The position numbers were made by a program, and so were the translations under genes. Below the pieces are notes generated by a model. That model searched no databases. It was not told the origin of the DNA and was given only the letters and a program-made list of their open reading frames with translations. Shown here one piece after another: positions 8,125 to 18,300 of a stretch of DNA of 64,000 nucleotides (its first letter is position 1; every line of letters begins with the position of its first letter). The DNA comes from Prostheceraeus crozeri. Lineage: Eukaryota; Platyhelminthes; Polycladida; Euryleptidae. Where the stretch lies: contig CAJQUW010007823.1 of the NCBI GenBank assembly GCA_907163375.1, positions 186,001 through 250,000 of the forward strand, written 5' to 3'.

Positions 8125-9060
8125 ATTCAATAAATGTGATTATGCGAAGAGTTGTTGTTATCATGCAACGGATGGGTTAGATGAAGGGTGATCATATCTT
8201 TTTCAAATGACTGTGGAACATTGATTTCCATGATAAAGATTTAAACAGTTAGATTCGATGACGAATAAGATTTACTAGTTTGCAAGTTAGACTAAGCGTT
8301 CTATTATTTGTAAATGAAAGATATAGTTTCAACAGTTTGTCGATTAAAAATAAAGTTTCAACAGTGTGTACGTTAGAAATAAAGTTTTATCTGTTTGTAA
8401 AATGAGATTGTAGGATTTACTAGTTTGCAAGTTAGACTAAGCGTTCTACTATTTGTAAATGAAAGATATAGTTTCAACAGTTTACAGATTACAAAATAAA
8501 GTTTCAATAGTGTTTATGTTAAAAATAAAGTTTAAGCTGCCTGTGTGTTAGAAATAGAATAAAGTTTCAACAGTTTGTCGATTAAAATAAAGTTTCAACA
8601 GTGTGTACGTTAGAAATAAAGTTTTATCTGTTTGTAAAATGAGATTGTAGAATTTACTAGTTTGCAAGTTAGACTAAGCGTTCTACTATTTGTAAATGAA
8701 AGATATAGTTTCAACAGTTTACAGATTACAAAATAAAGTTTCAACAGTGTATACGTTAGAAATAAAGTTTTAGCCGTTTGTGCGTTAGAAATAAAATAAA
8801 GTTTCAACCGTTTACAAGTTGAAAATGTTGAAAATGAAGTTTCAATAGTGTGTATGTTAAGAATAAAGTTCTATCTGTTTATATGTTAGAAATAAAATGA
8901 AGTTTTACCAGTTTACAAGTTAAGAATAAATTTTATCTGTTTGTATGTTAGAAATAAAACAAAGTTTGATCAGTTTACAAGTTAAGAATAAAGTTTTATC
9001 TGTTTGTATGTTAGAAATAAAACAAAGTTTCAACCGTTAACAAGTTAAAAATAACGCGTT
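8125..9060 (+). terminator. polyadenylation-signal array, left arm outer side of centre
   Basis: A single AATAAA follows the exonuclease-like ORF at about 8130. From about 8290 to 9060 the DNA is a tandem array of GTTAGAAATAAAGTTTTATCTG-type and GTTTCAACAGTTTACA-type units carrying many AATAAA hexamers on the plus strand. The AAGTTAGACTAAGCGT motif recurs inside it. Confidence 0.55.
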
Positions 9061-9069
9061 TGTCAAGCT

Positions 9070-9400
9070 TGATTCTATCATGTCAGGACTACACACATTT
9101 GATTTACAAAACATGCTTTGAATACCTATACGTTGAGGTTCTTACTTTCATTTATTTCTGACGTACACACTGTTGAAACTTTATTTTTCAACTTGTAAAC
9201 TGTTGAAACTTTATTTTGTTTCTAACATATAAACAGCTAAAACTTTATTTCTAACGTACACACTGTTGAAACTCTATTTTTAACTTGTTAAGGGCTGAAA
9301 CTTTATTTCAAACGCGATTCTATCATGTCAGGACTACACACATTTGATTTACAAAACATGCTTTGAATACTCATACGATGAAGTTCTTACTTTCATTTAT
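9070..9400. repeat. central region with an 85-bp direct repeat
   Basis: The non-satellite stretch GATTCTATCATGTCAGGACT through CATTTATTTCT occurs at about 9070-9155 and again at about 9312-9402. It separates AATAAA arrays of opposite polarity and lies near the centre of the palindrome. The region about 8920-9880 is the loop not clearly paired between arms. Confidence 0.65.
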
Positions 9401-10500
9401 TTCTAACATACAAGCTGATAAAACTTTATTCTTAACTTGTAAACTGGTGAGGCTTCATGTTATTTCTAACATACAAACAGATAAAACTTTATTCTTAACA
9501 TAGGCACTATTGAAACATTAGTTTTAACTTGCAAACTATTGAAACTTTATTTTTAACTTGTTAACGGTTGAAACTTTGTTTTATTTCTAACATACAAACA
9601 GATAAAACTTTATTCTTAACTTGTAAACTGATGAAACTTCATTTTATTTCTAACATACAAACAGATAGAACTTCATTCTTAACATACACACTATTGAAAC
9701 TTTATTTTTAACGTGTTAACTATTGAAACTTTATTTTTAACTTGTAAACGGTTCAAACTTTGTTTTATTTCTAACATACAAACAGATAAAACTCTATTCT
9801 TAACATACACACTATTGAAACCTTATTTCTAACGTACACACTATTGAAACTTTATTTTTAACTTGTAAACTGGTGAAACTTCATTTTATTTCTAACATAT
9901 AAACAGATAGAACTTTATTCTTAACATACACACTATTGAAACTTCATTTTCAACTTGTAAACGGTTGAAACTTTATTTTATTTCTAACGCACAAACGGCT
10001 AAAACTTTATTTCTAACGTATACACTGTTGAAACTTTATTTTGTAACTTGTAAACTGTTGAAACTATATCTTTCATTTACAAATAGTAGAACACTTTGTC
10101 TAACTTGCAAACTAGTAAATTCTACAATCTCATTTTACAAACAGATAAAACTTTATTTCTAACGTACACACTGTTGAAACTTTATTTTTGATCGACAAAC
10201 TGTTGAAACTTTATTCTATTTCTAACACATAAACAGCTTAAACTTTATTTTTAACGTAAACACTATTGAAACTTTATTTTGTAATCTGTAAACTGTTGAA
10301 ACTATATCTTTCATTTACAAATAGTAGAACGCTTAGTCTAACTTGCAAACTAGTAAATCCTACAATCTCATTTTACAAACAGATAAAACTTTATTTCTAA
10401 CGTACACACTGTTGAAACTTTATTTTTAATCGACAAACTGTTGAAACTATATCTTTCATTTACAAATAATAGAACGCTTAGTCTAACTTGCAAACTAGTA
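9155..10500 (-). terminator. polyadenylation-signal array, right arm, minus strand
   Basis: This is the mirror image of the left array. TTTATT is dense on the plus strand, giving AATAAA on the minus strand downstream of the right-arm genes. Both arms therefore meet head-on in arrays oriented to end their transcripts. Confidence 0.55.
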
Positions 10501-10738
10501 AATCTTATTCGTCATCGAATCTAACTGTTTAAATCTTTATCATGGAAATCAATGTTCCACAGTCATTTGAAAAAGATATGATCACCCTTCATCTAACCCA
10601 TCCGTTGCATGATAACAACAACTCTTCGCATAATCACATTTATTGAATAACTGTAACAAGCATGCATTACAAGTCAATGGTTTGAAACAGATAAAATAGA
10701 TACAGCTGGTAACTATCATACAGCGAGCAACGATGACC

Positions 10739-11197
10739 TTACAGGACTTTGGCAGTGTTGAGGTAAGGAGGAAAGAAGCATTGGTTATGAACGTAGCTAC
10801 TACAACGAACAGACAAAATAGGAACACACAAATCCTTAAAACGTTCCGTGACTTCATGGTAGTGTTGATTCACTCTACTATCCCAAGATGGGAGCAAAAT
10901 ATCATCAATGATTAGATTGGGAAATACTTTCCTCTCCTTACCAGGATTATTACAAAAGATGCGTATAACATTGAAAGCAGCTAACCATCGTTTAAAGTCA
11001 ATAAGAAGAGCAGTCTCAGAAGAAAAGCCATAGTCTTGCAAATATTTCAGATTAAGTCCATGAATGTGTTTTCTCGCCCATTGATCAACATTGGGATCGC
11101 AGTTGGCATGTTGATGATAGACACTAACAATCTGATATGTCCAATTGTTCATAGCAATAGCACTGAGCTCCTGTACAGGTTCACCCTCACAATCCAT
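10739..11197 (-). CDS. DnaQ/DEDD-type exonuclease-like protein, right-arm copy
   Basis: This is the inverted copy of the ORF at 7576, with a product of the same length and apparently identical sequence. Exact conservation of the protein between arms suggests recent duplication or ongoing arm-to-arm correction. It converges on its left-arm twin across the central repeat region. Confidence 0.5.
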   Translation of the reverse strand: MDCEGEPVQELSAIAMNNWTYQIVSVYHQHANCDPNVDQWARKHIHGLNLKYLQDYGFSSETALLIDFKRWLAAFNVIRIFCNNPGKERKVFPNLIIDDILLPSWDSRVNQHYHEVTERFKDLCVPILSVRCSSYVHNQCFFPPYLNTAKVL

Positions 11198-11249
11198 AAA
11201 AATGATGATAGAAGCCTAAAACGGAAATTTACACATCTAAGGAAACGTT

Positions 11250-11498
11250 CTATAACATATTACAAAATGAAGAATTACATCGATGCTTTTCACGACAAAA
11301 TACACAAATGATATGATGGCAACGAAGAAGTAAAATGTATCTAATAAGACCACGTCTAAAACACTCAAAGCACATAAGCGAATTGTCATAGGGTAGAGTT
11401 AGGAAAGGACTAGTAATTCTCCTTCTTTGATTTGCGTTTTGAGGCAGCATTCTTCTCCGACTTGCGCTTCGTACCACTGCTGTTAAGGATTTGATCAA
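11250..11498 (-). CDS. RING-like zinc-finger ORF, right-arm copy
   Basis: This is the inverted copy of the RING-like ORF, of equal length. The metal-ligand pattern CFEC / RCHHIICVFC / HRCNSSFC is unchanged, and the two copies differ at about two residues. Confidence 0.4.
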   Translation of the reverse strand: MIKSLTAVVRSASRRRMLPQNANQRRRITSPFLTLPYDNSLMCFECFRRGLIRYILLLRCHHIICVFCREKHRCNSSFCNML

Positions 11499-12024
11499 TT
11501 ATGTCGTCCACGTTGGGTGGTTTTGGAATATACAGGATGGATTCCATATGCATGGAGAGCGAGGCTATTTTATTATCCTTGTGCCGACCATAATATAGCC
11601 CATTCACTTTGAAAAGGATATCCCAAGTACCTTCTCCGAGCTCGTCGCATGTGATGGGTGTTGAATGATCTCCCTCCTTCTTATAGTAAGTGCACCAATG
11701 TGATACCGGTAGGCAAATTTGATTACCATCCCAAATCTTTCTATAGGGAGTATCTTTGTCATCTCTCGCCTTCCACTCTTGAGCAAGAGGAGTAGGAATG
11801 TCCATATTTAATGTCACGTACTCCTCAATAATATCAAGTTGGTGGCGAATGTACGGACTCACGGGGATCAGTATGTAGTCCCCATACTGATTGTGCATTA
11901 TCTTGACATCCGTGGAAGGGAGCATTCCCGTTTGGAGTACTACGCTATGATCGTCATAACGCAAGACTTGTTTAAATTTACGCTGTAGCGGTGTAGGATT
12001 ATGTACCTTGGTTGTTTCTTCCAC
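11410..12024 (-). CDS. possible OB-fold ssDNA-binding protein, right-arm copy
   Basis: This is the inverted copy of the ORF at 6749, of the same 204-residue length and almost identical, with the same GEGTWDILFKVNG block and basic tail. The promoter with TATATAAA (12289-12298 on this strand) and two CCAAT boxes is preserved. The fold assignment is a pattern-based guess, as for the left copy. Confidence 0.4.
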   Translation of the reverse strand: MEETTKVHNPTPLQRKFKQVLRYDDHSVVLQTGMLPSTDVKIMHNQYGDYILIPVSPYIRHQLDIIEEYVTLNMDIPTPLAQEWKARDDKDTPYRKIWDGNQICLPVSHWCTYYKKEGDHSTPITCDELGEGTWDILFKVNGLYYGRHKDNKIASLSMHMESILYIPKPPNVDDIIDQILNSSGTKRKSEKNAASKRKSKKENY

Positions 12025-12288
12025 TGGCCTCAGTTGTAGATGATCTGATCGTAGCGAACCTTGTAACGTTTGACCGCCATTTTGTCCTACTAGTGCAGCA
12101 GATGGAGTAGATGCCTGAAAATGAAAAAGATTGCATTAAGTTTACGTTCAAGGGAGGAGAGGGAGGAAAGTAGCGACTTACCATTTTAGTTGGATAATAG
12201 AATAGGGAACTAGAGAGAGAGAGAGAAAATGTGCGTCCGTCACTCGTGTGATTCAACGATGGAATGATTCTCACTGTGGAAGGCTCGC

Positions 12289-12298
12289 TATTTATATA
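12289..12298 (-). promoter_or_regulatory. TATA box of the right-arm SSB-like gene
   Basis: This is the mirror of TATATAAATA at 6475-6484, with the two CCAAT boxes also preserved just upstream on the minus strand. Confidence 0.6.
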
Positions 12299-12599
12299 GA
12301 AATGCTTGATTCTCATTGGATGATGATCCTCATTGGAGAATAGCATCAAGTTGATTCCCACTCTCACCGATGCTTCATTCGCCCGCTAGCGCTCATCGTC
12401 TCCTTTCACCCTCTCGACTAAAGCTCTATTGTATTCTAGCAAAAAGTCGTCATGAAATTTCAACGACGGAGTAAAAGTTTGAGATGATACACTCCTGGCA
12501 AACTAACTCATGAAGTAGCTTTGCTGTGATACATTTCTATCTGTAAACATATGGTAATATTAAAGTGAATCTAAAACTTTTCAGCTTATTAATTGTTTA

Positions 12600-13225
12600 T
12601 CGTTGCATCAACGCTTTAACTCGTGAACAGTTATAATTTTATTTTTAATTTACACTTAGTCTAACTAGTAAATCTTGCGATCTTATTTTACAAACAGTTA
12701 TACCTTTATTTCTAACATACACACTATTGAAACTTTATTTTCATATACAAACAGCTAAAACTTTATTTCTAACGTACACACTATTGAAACTTTATTTTTT
12801 AACTTGTAAACTGGTGAAACTTTATTTTTTATCTTGTAAACTGTTGAAACTTTATTTTGTTTCTAACATACAAACAGATAAAGCTTTATTTCTAACATAT
12901 ACAATATTGAAACTTTGTTTCTAACTTGTACACTGGTGAAACTTTATTTTTAACTTGTAAACTGGTGAAACTTTATTTTTTATCTTGTAAACTGTTGAAA
13001 CTTTATTTTGTTTCTAACATACAAACAGATAAAGCTTTATTTCTAACATATACACTTTTGAAACTTTGTTTCTAACTTGTACACTGGTGAAACTTTATTT
13101 TTAACTTGTTAACTGATAAAACTTTCTTTTTAACATACAAACAGCTAAAACTTTATTTCTAGCGTACACAGTGATGAAACTTTATTTTTAATTTGTATAC
13201 GGTTGAAACCATATCTTTCATTTAT
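12600..13225 (-). terminator. polyadenylation-signal array between right-arm genes
   Basis: This is the inverted counterpart of the array at 5720-6110, longer by extra repeat units. It lies between the 88-residue gene and the SSB-like gene, with AATAAA on the minus strand. Confidence 0.55.
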
Positions 13226-13261
13226 GTTGTTCGGTTGTTCGTTCGCGGGAGTAACGTCATC

Positions 13262-13528
13262 TTACAGCCTACCGATTCTGCTGAGAGAGTCTTTGACTCT
13301 CTCTTTGGTAGCAGTGTCGACTTCCACGCTAATTGGTATGTAGCTGAAAAGTGGAATGTAGTGCCATTCTGTTGAATTGACAACACTTGCTGTCATCGGA
13401 TTGCCAATCCGAGCAAGATTATTGTGGACTCTGTCTTGCTCCTCTAGCCTGACAAATTCCTCAAATAAATTTCGCGGCCTTAACTGCGGTCCGCGAGGAG
13501 AGCTGACTTGACTGTTCGGCGTCTGCAT
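13262..13528 (-). CDS. 88-residue unknown protein, right-arm copy
   Basis: This is the inverted copy of the ORF at 4045, of equal length with only a few amino-acid differences (for example PRGPQ for PCGPQ). It has its own TATA box at 13560-13567 and its own structured cassette upstream. I assign no function. Confidence 0.5.
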   Translation of the reverse strand: MQTPNSQVSSPRGPQLRPRNLFEEFVRLEEQDRVHNNLARIGNPMTASVVNSTEWHYIPLFSYIPISVEVDTATKERVKDSLSRIGRL

Positions 13529-13559
13529 GATTGAAATGAAATGAAATGAGAGTCAGTGG

Positions 13560-13567
13560 TTTATATA
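13560..13567 (-). promoter_or_regulatory. TATA box of the right-arm 88-residue ORF
   Basis: This is the mirror of the TATA box at 4006, 32 bases upstream of the minus-strand start at 13528. Confidence 0.6.
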
Positions 13568-13582
13568 CCCCTCTAACGCGAC

Positions 13583-13722
13583 GCAACGTTCAAGTTGACT
13601 GATAGCAGATTCAACTTAATGATAGTATTCGCCAGTCCGAAGACTGCCGAGGGCAAACCGCGTGGAGGTTCTATCATGTCTTGCCCCTAGGTGGCCCTTA
13701 AGAGAGCCGATGGTTCGTTCTC
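13583..13722 (-). repeat. 140-bp structured cassette, right-arm copy
   Basis: This is the inverted counterpart of copy 1, directly upstream of the minus-strand TATA box at 13560-13567. Its tetraloop is TTCG and its stems are unchanged. Confidence 0.7.
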
Positions 13723-13825
13723 GGGAGTGTCGTGATGGGGTGGTGAAGGCAGGGAAAAGATCTGCAATGAAAATGATATGTATTAGAATAGGATATACTA
13801 TCTTATTTGCTTTTCACTTACCAAG

Positions 13826-14377
13826 TTAGTCATCCTTAGGCAGTCTCGCGGGCTTCCTGACTGACAATGTTTGTAAATGGCCGCGCATTCTGAGTGTGGC
13901 ATGTAAGCACTTCTTAGTCGGATGACCATTATAGCAGATTATACTCTCGTCTAGGCTTTGGTTGACGAGGACTTGACCGTTCAGATGGTTATCCCGAATA
14001 GGGATGTGGAACTCAAACATTCTGTCCTCATTCACACGATTCCACTCATTCCTCATGCGCTCCAACTTCGCAAACGACTCTCTCTCATCACCCTGCCTAC
14101 TCACACTCCTCTCCAACTCAGCATTCCTCGCTCTCAATACACTCATCTCCTTCATCAACTCCTCATACTTCGACTCTGCCTCTCCCATTCTCCTCTCTGC
14201 AGCACTCGTCCTCTTCTCTCGCTCATCATTCTTGTCTTCCAACACTCGCACATTCTCCTTCAACTCTTTCACAACACGCCTCATACGGATATTCTCATCT
14301 GCCACCTCCTTACATTTCACCTCCTTCATTTTCAGGTCACTCAACTCACTCAACGTTCTCTCATTCACTTTCTTCAA
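13826..14377 (-). CDS. coiled-coil ORF, right-arm copy
   Basis: This is the inverted counterpart of the left-arm coiled-coil ORF, with the same coiled coil and the same C-terminal tail (KPARLPKDD) and very few substitutions. Its upstream part is shorter than in the left arm. It shares a promoter region (TATA at 15057-15064 on this strand). Confidence 0.5.
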   Translation of the reverse strand: MKKVNERTLSELSDLKMKEVKCKEVADENIRMRRVVKELKENVRVLEDKNDEREKRTSAAERRMGEAESKYEELMKEMSVLRARNAELERSVSRQGDERESFAKLERMRNEWNRVNEDRMFEFHIPIRDNHLNGQVLVNQSLDESIICYNGHPTKKCLHATLRMRGHLQTLSVRKPARLPKDD

Positions 14378-15056
14378 ACTTTTGAAATTTTAATGTGGAA
14401 TTTCTTATTTTTGTCATTATTGACCATGGCTGCGATTTTATCGTTAACTGTAAGATAATGAAATTTGTATAAGTTTGGAATCATGTAGTATACAGCCTAA
14501 AGCATAACACTTAGTGAGGAATGATAGATTTGAGTGTAGTGAGTGGCACTCGATCCCGTCGACAGCCCAAAGGCCTTGTACTGATCACTAGGGAAGTGAG
14601 AGATCTTCCCCGATACCCGCTATTTACAGCTGAAGACATCATTGTCACTGCCCCGAAGTGGTAACAGCAACGCCGAGTCAAAGGTAGTGATCAGTAGCTG
14701 GGATCTAACCCCTCAAAGCTGCCTTAGACTTAGTTAAATTTCAAATCTGATAGTAGATTTGAACTCAGCATACTTGAAAACCTTAGTCTACATGTTAAAA
14801 CTTTGAAAAAACTGAAAATTAAGAATTTTTCATTTGAAAAAAAGAATTAAGCATTTTACTACTCATACTACTTTTAAAAAATTTTATCAATAGTAAAGAC
14901 ACTATCAAACTCTATCATACAAACTTTGAAGTAAGAAGATAGCTTGCCTACTTCAAAAGATAGAGTCCTTTGAAACACCCGATATCGGGAGCTCAGAGCG
15001 ATGACCGTCGCTTACCTTGTCTTTCGATGAAGTGATCAGACTTACGTTGTCGGGGG

Positions 15057-15064
15057 TTTATATA
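15057..15064 (-). promoter_or_regulatory. TATA box, right arm, coiled-coil gene promoter
   Basis: This is the mirror of the TATA box at 1879. It lies at the inner edge of the satellite array. Confidence 0.55.
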
Positions 15065-15349
15065 TGCTCGAAGAAAACTTAAAATGCCTCTATCTCCGAA
15101 AGTATTCATTGTAGCGACATGCGGTTTGTTGCAAACGATTCGTCTTATCATTCTCTATCATATGACACCTGAACCATTCTCATATGACCACGGAAAGTTG
15201 GTCAGTCAGCACAAGTCCATGTAACATGCCACAAGTGAAAAAATTCATAAGTGTGAGAGCTCCAGTGTGGTGAAAATTTTGAAAAATTTAAAACTTCCGA
15301 ATTTCGACCTCGGACCTTTACCAAAACATTTTTCATCAAATTTCACGGA

Positions 15350-18300
15350 CCCCCCTCCCCCCTCGTTCAGAGAAATTTGACGAAAAATGTTTTGGTGAAG
15401 GTCCCAGGTCGAAATGCGACACTTTGGAAAATTTTCAAAATTTTGTCCATACAAAGCCACTCTGACACTTAGGATTTTTTCAGGTGAGCTCCGACCTAAA
15501 ATCTTGTAACAGCTCTAACTTTTGAACGGCTGGTCCGATTGACTCGCGGCAAAAAATGGCGTCGAGCAGTTTTTTCTCCTCTTTCAAACGAGTAGCTGTA
15601 AGACAAAATCCGTCCACTAGAACCAAAGTTAGAAGATCGCTGTCGGGGGGGGGACGTCAGCAAAATTTGATGAAAAATGTTTTGGTAAAGGTCCCAGGTC
15701 GAAATGCGACACTTTGGAAAATTTTCAAAATTTTGCCCATACAAAGCCACTCTGACACTTAGGATTTTTCAGGTGAGCTCCGACCTAAAATCTTAAATGG
15801 CGTCTCACATCTAAACGAAGACAGATATGAACAAGGCGTTTCTTTCACTGAATTTGTCCCACTCTTAGCTTTCAAACGAGCTATTGCACGACAAAATCCG
15901 TCCACTAGAAGCCAAGATCGAAGCTAGGTCTCCCGAGGGGGGGGGTCAGTGAAATTTGATGAAAAATGTTTTGGTGAAGGTCCCAGGTCGAAATGACAAA
16001 CTTTGGAAAATTTTCAAAATTTTACCCATACAAAGTCACTCAGACACTTAGGATTTTTTCAGGTGAGCTCCGACCTAAAATCTTGTAACAGCTCTAACTT
16101 TTGAACGGCTGGTCCGATTGACTCGCGGCAAAAATGGCGTCGAGCAGTTTTTTCTCCTCTTTCAAACGAGTAGCTGTAAGACAAAATCCGTCCACTAGAA
16201 CCAAAGTTAGAAGATTGCTGTCGGGGGGGGGGGGGGACGTCAGCGAAATTTGATGAAAAATGTTTTGGTGAAGGTCCCAGGTCGAAATGCCACACTTTGG
16301 AAAATTTTCAAAATTTTGTCCATACAAAGTCACTCTGACACTTAGGATTTTTTCAGGTGAGCTCCGACCTAAAATCTTGTAACAGCTCTAACTTTTGAAC
16401 GGCTGGTCCGATTGACTCGCGGCAAAAATGTCGTCGAGCAGTTTTTTTTCCTCTTTCAAACGAGTAGCTGTAAGACAAAATCCGTCCACTAGAACCAAAG
16501 TTAGAAGATCGCTGTCGGGGGGGGGACGTCAGCGAAATTTGATGAAAAATGTTTTGGTAAAGGTCCCAGGTCGAAATGCGACACTTTGGAAAATTTTCAA
16601 AATTTTGCCCATACAAAGCCACTCTGACACTTAGGATTTTTCAGGTGAGCTCCGACCTAAAATCTTAAATGGCGTCTCACATATAAACGAAGACAGATAT
16701 GAACAAGGCGTTTCTTTCACTGAATTTGTCTCACTCTTAGCTTTCAAACGAGCTATTGCACGACAAAATCCGTCCACTAGAAGCCAAGATCGAAGCTAGC
16801 TCTCCCGAGGGGGGGGGAGGTCAGTGAAATTTGATGAAAAATGTTTTGGTGAAGGTCCCAGGTCGAAATGACACACTTTGGAAAATTTTCAAAATTTTAC
16901 CCATACAAAGCCACTCTGACACTTAGGATTTTTTCAGGTGAGCTCCGACCTAAAATCTTGTAACAGCTCTAACTTTTGAACGGCTGGTCCGATTGACTCG
17001 CGGCAAAAATGGCGTCGAGCAGTTTTTTCTCCTCTTTCAAACGAGTAGCTGTAAGACAAAATCCGTCCACTAGAACCAAAGTTAGAAGATCGCTGTCGGG
17101 GGGGGGGGGTCCGTGAAATTTGATGAAAAATGTTTTGGTGAAGGTCCCAGGTCGAAATGCGACACTTTGGAAAATTTTCAAAATTTTGTCCATACAAAGC
17201 CACTCTGACACTTAGGATTTTTTCAGGTGAGCTCCGACCTAAAATCTTGTAACAGCTCTAACTTTTGAACGGCTGGTCCGATTGACTCGCGGCAAAAATG
17301 GCGTCGAGCAGTTTTTTCTCCTCTTTCAAACGAGTAGCTGTAAGACAAAATCCGTCCACTAGAACCAAAGTTAGAAGATCGCTGTCGGGGGGGGGGACGT
17401 CAGCGAAATTTGATGAAAAATGTTTTGGTAAAGGTCCCAGGTCGAAATGCGACACTTTGGAAAATTTTCAAAATTTTGCCCATACAAAGCCACTCTGACA
17501 CTTAGGATTTTTCAGGTGAGCTCCGACCTAAAATCTTAAATGGCGTCTCACATCTAAACGAAGACAGATATGAACAAGGCGTTTCTTTCACTGAATTTGT
17601 CTCACTCTTAGCTTTCAAACGAGCTATTGCACGACAAAATCCGTCCACTAGAAGCCAAGATCGAAGCTAGCTCTCCCGAGGGGGGGGGTCAGTGAAATTT
17701 GATGAAAAATGTTTTGGTGAAGGTCCCAGGTCGAAATGACACACTTTGGAAAATTTTCAAAATTTTACCCATACAAAGTCACTCTGACACTTAGGATTTT
17801 TTCAGGTGAGCTCCGACCTAAAATCTTGTAACAGCTCTAACTTTTGAACGGCTGGTCCGATTGACTCGCGGCAAAAATGGCGTCGAGCAGTTTTTTCTCC
17901 TCTTTCAAACGAGTAGCTGTAAGACAAAATCCGTCCACTAGAACCAAAGTTAGAAGATCGCTGTCGGGGGGGGGGGGTCCGTGAAATTTGATGAAAAATG
18001 TTTTGGTGAAGGTCCCAGGTCGAAATGCGACACTTTGGAAAATTTTCAAAATTTTGTCCATACAAAGCCACTCTGACACTTAGGATTTTTTCAGGTGAGC
18101 TCCGACCTAAAATCTTGTAACAGCTCTAACTTTTGAACGGCTGGTCCGATTGACTCGCGGCAAAAATGGCGTCGAGCAGTTTTTTCTCCTCTTTCAAACG
18201 AGTAGCTGTAAGACAAAATCCGTCCACTAGAACCAAAGTTAGAAGATTGCTGTCGGGGGGGGGACGTCAGTGAAATTTGATGAAAAATGTTTTGGTGAAG

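Noticed and set aside
5849-10162. Short open frames (KLYF/TLFLTYTLLKLYF type) in the AATAAA arrays
   Set aside because: They are reverse-strand readings of the AT-rich tandem repeat.
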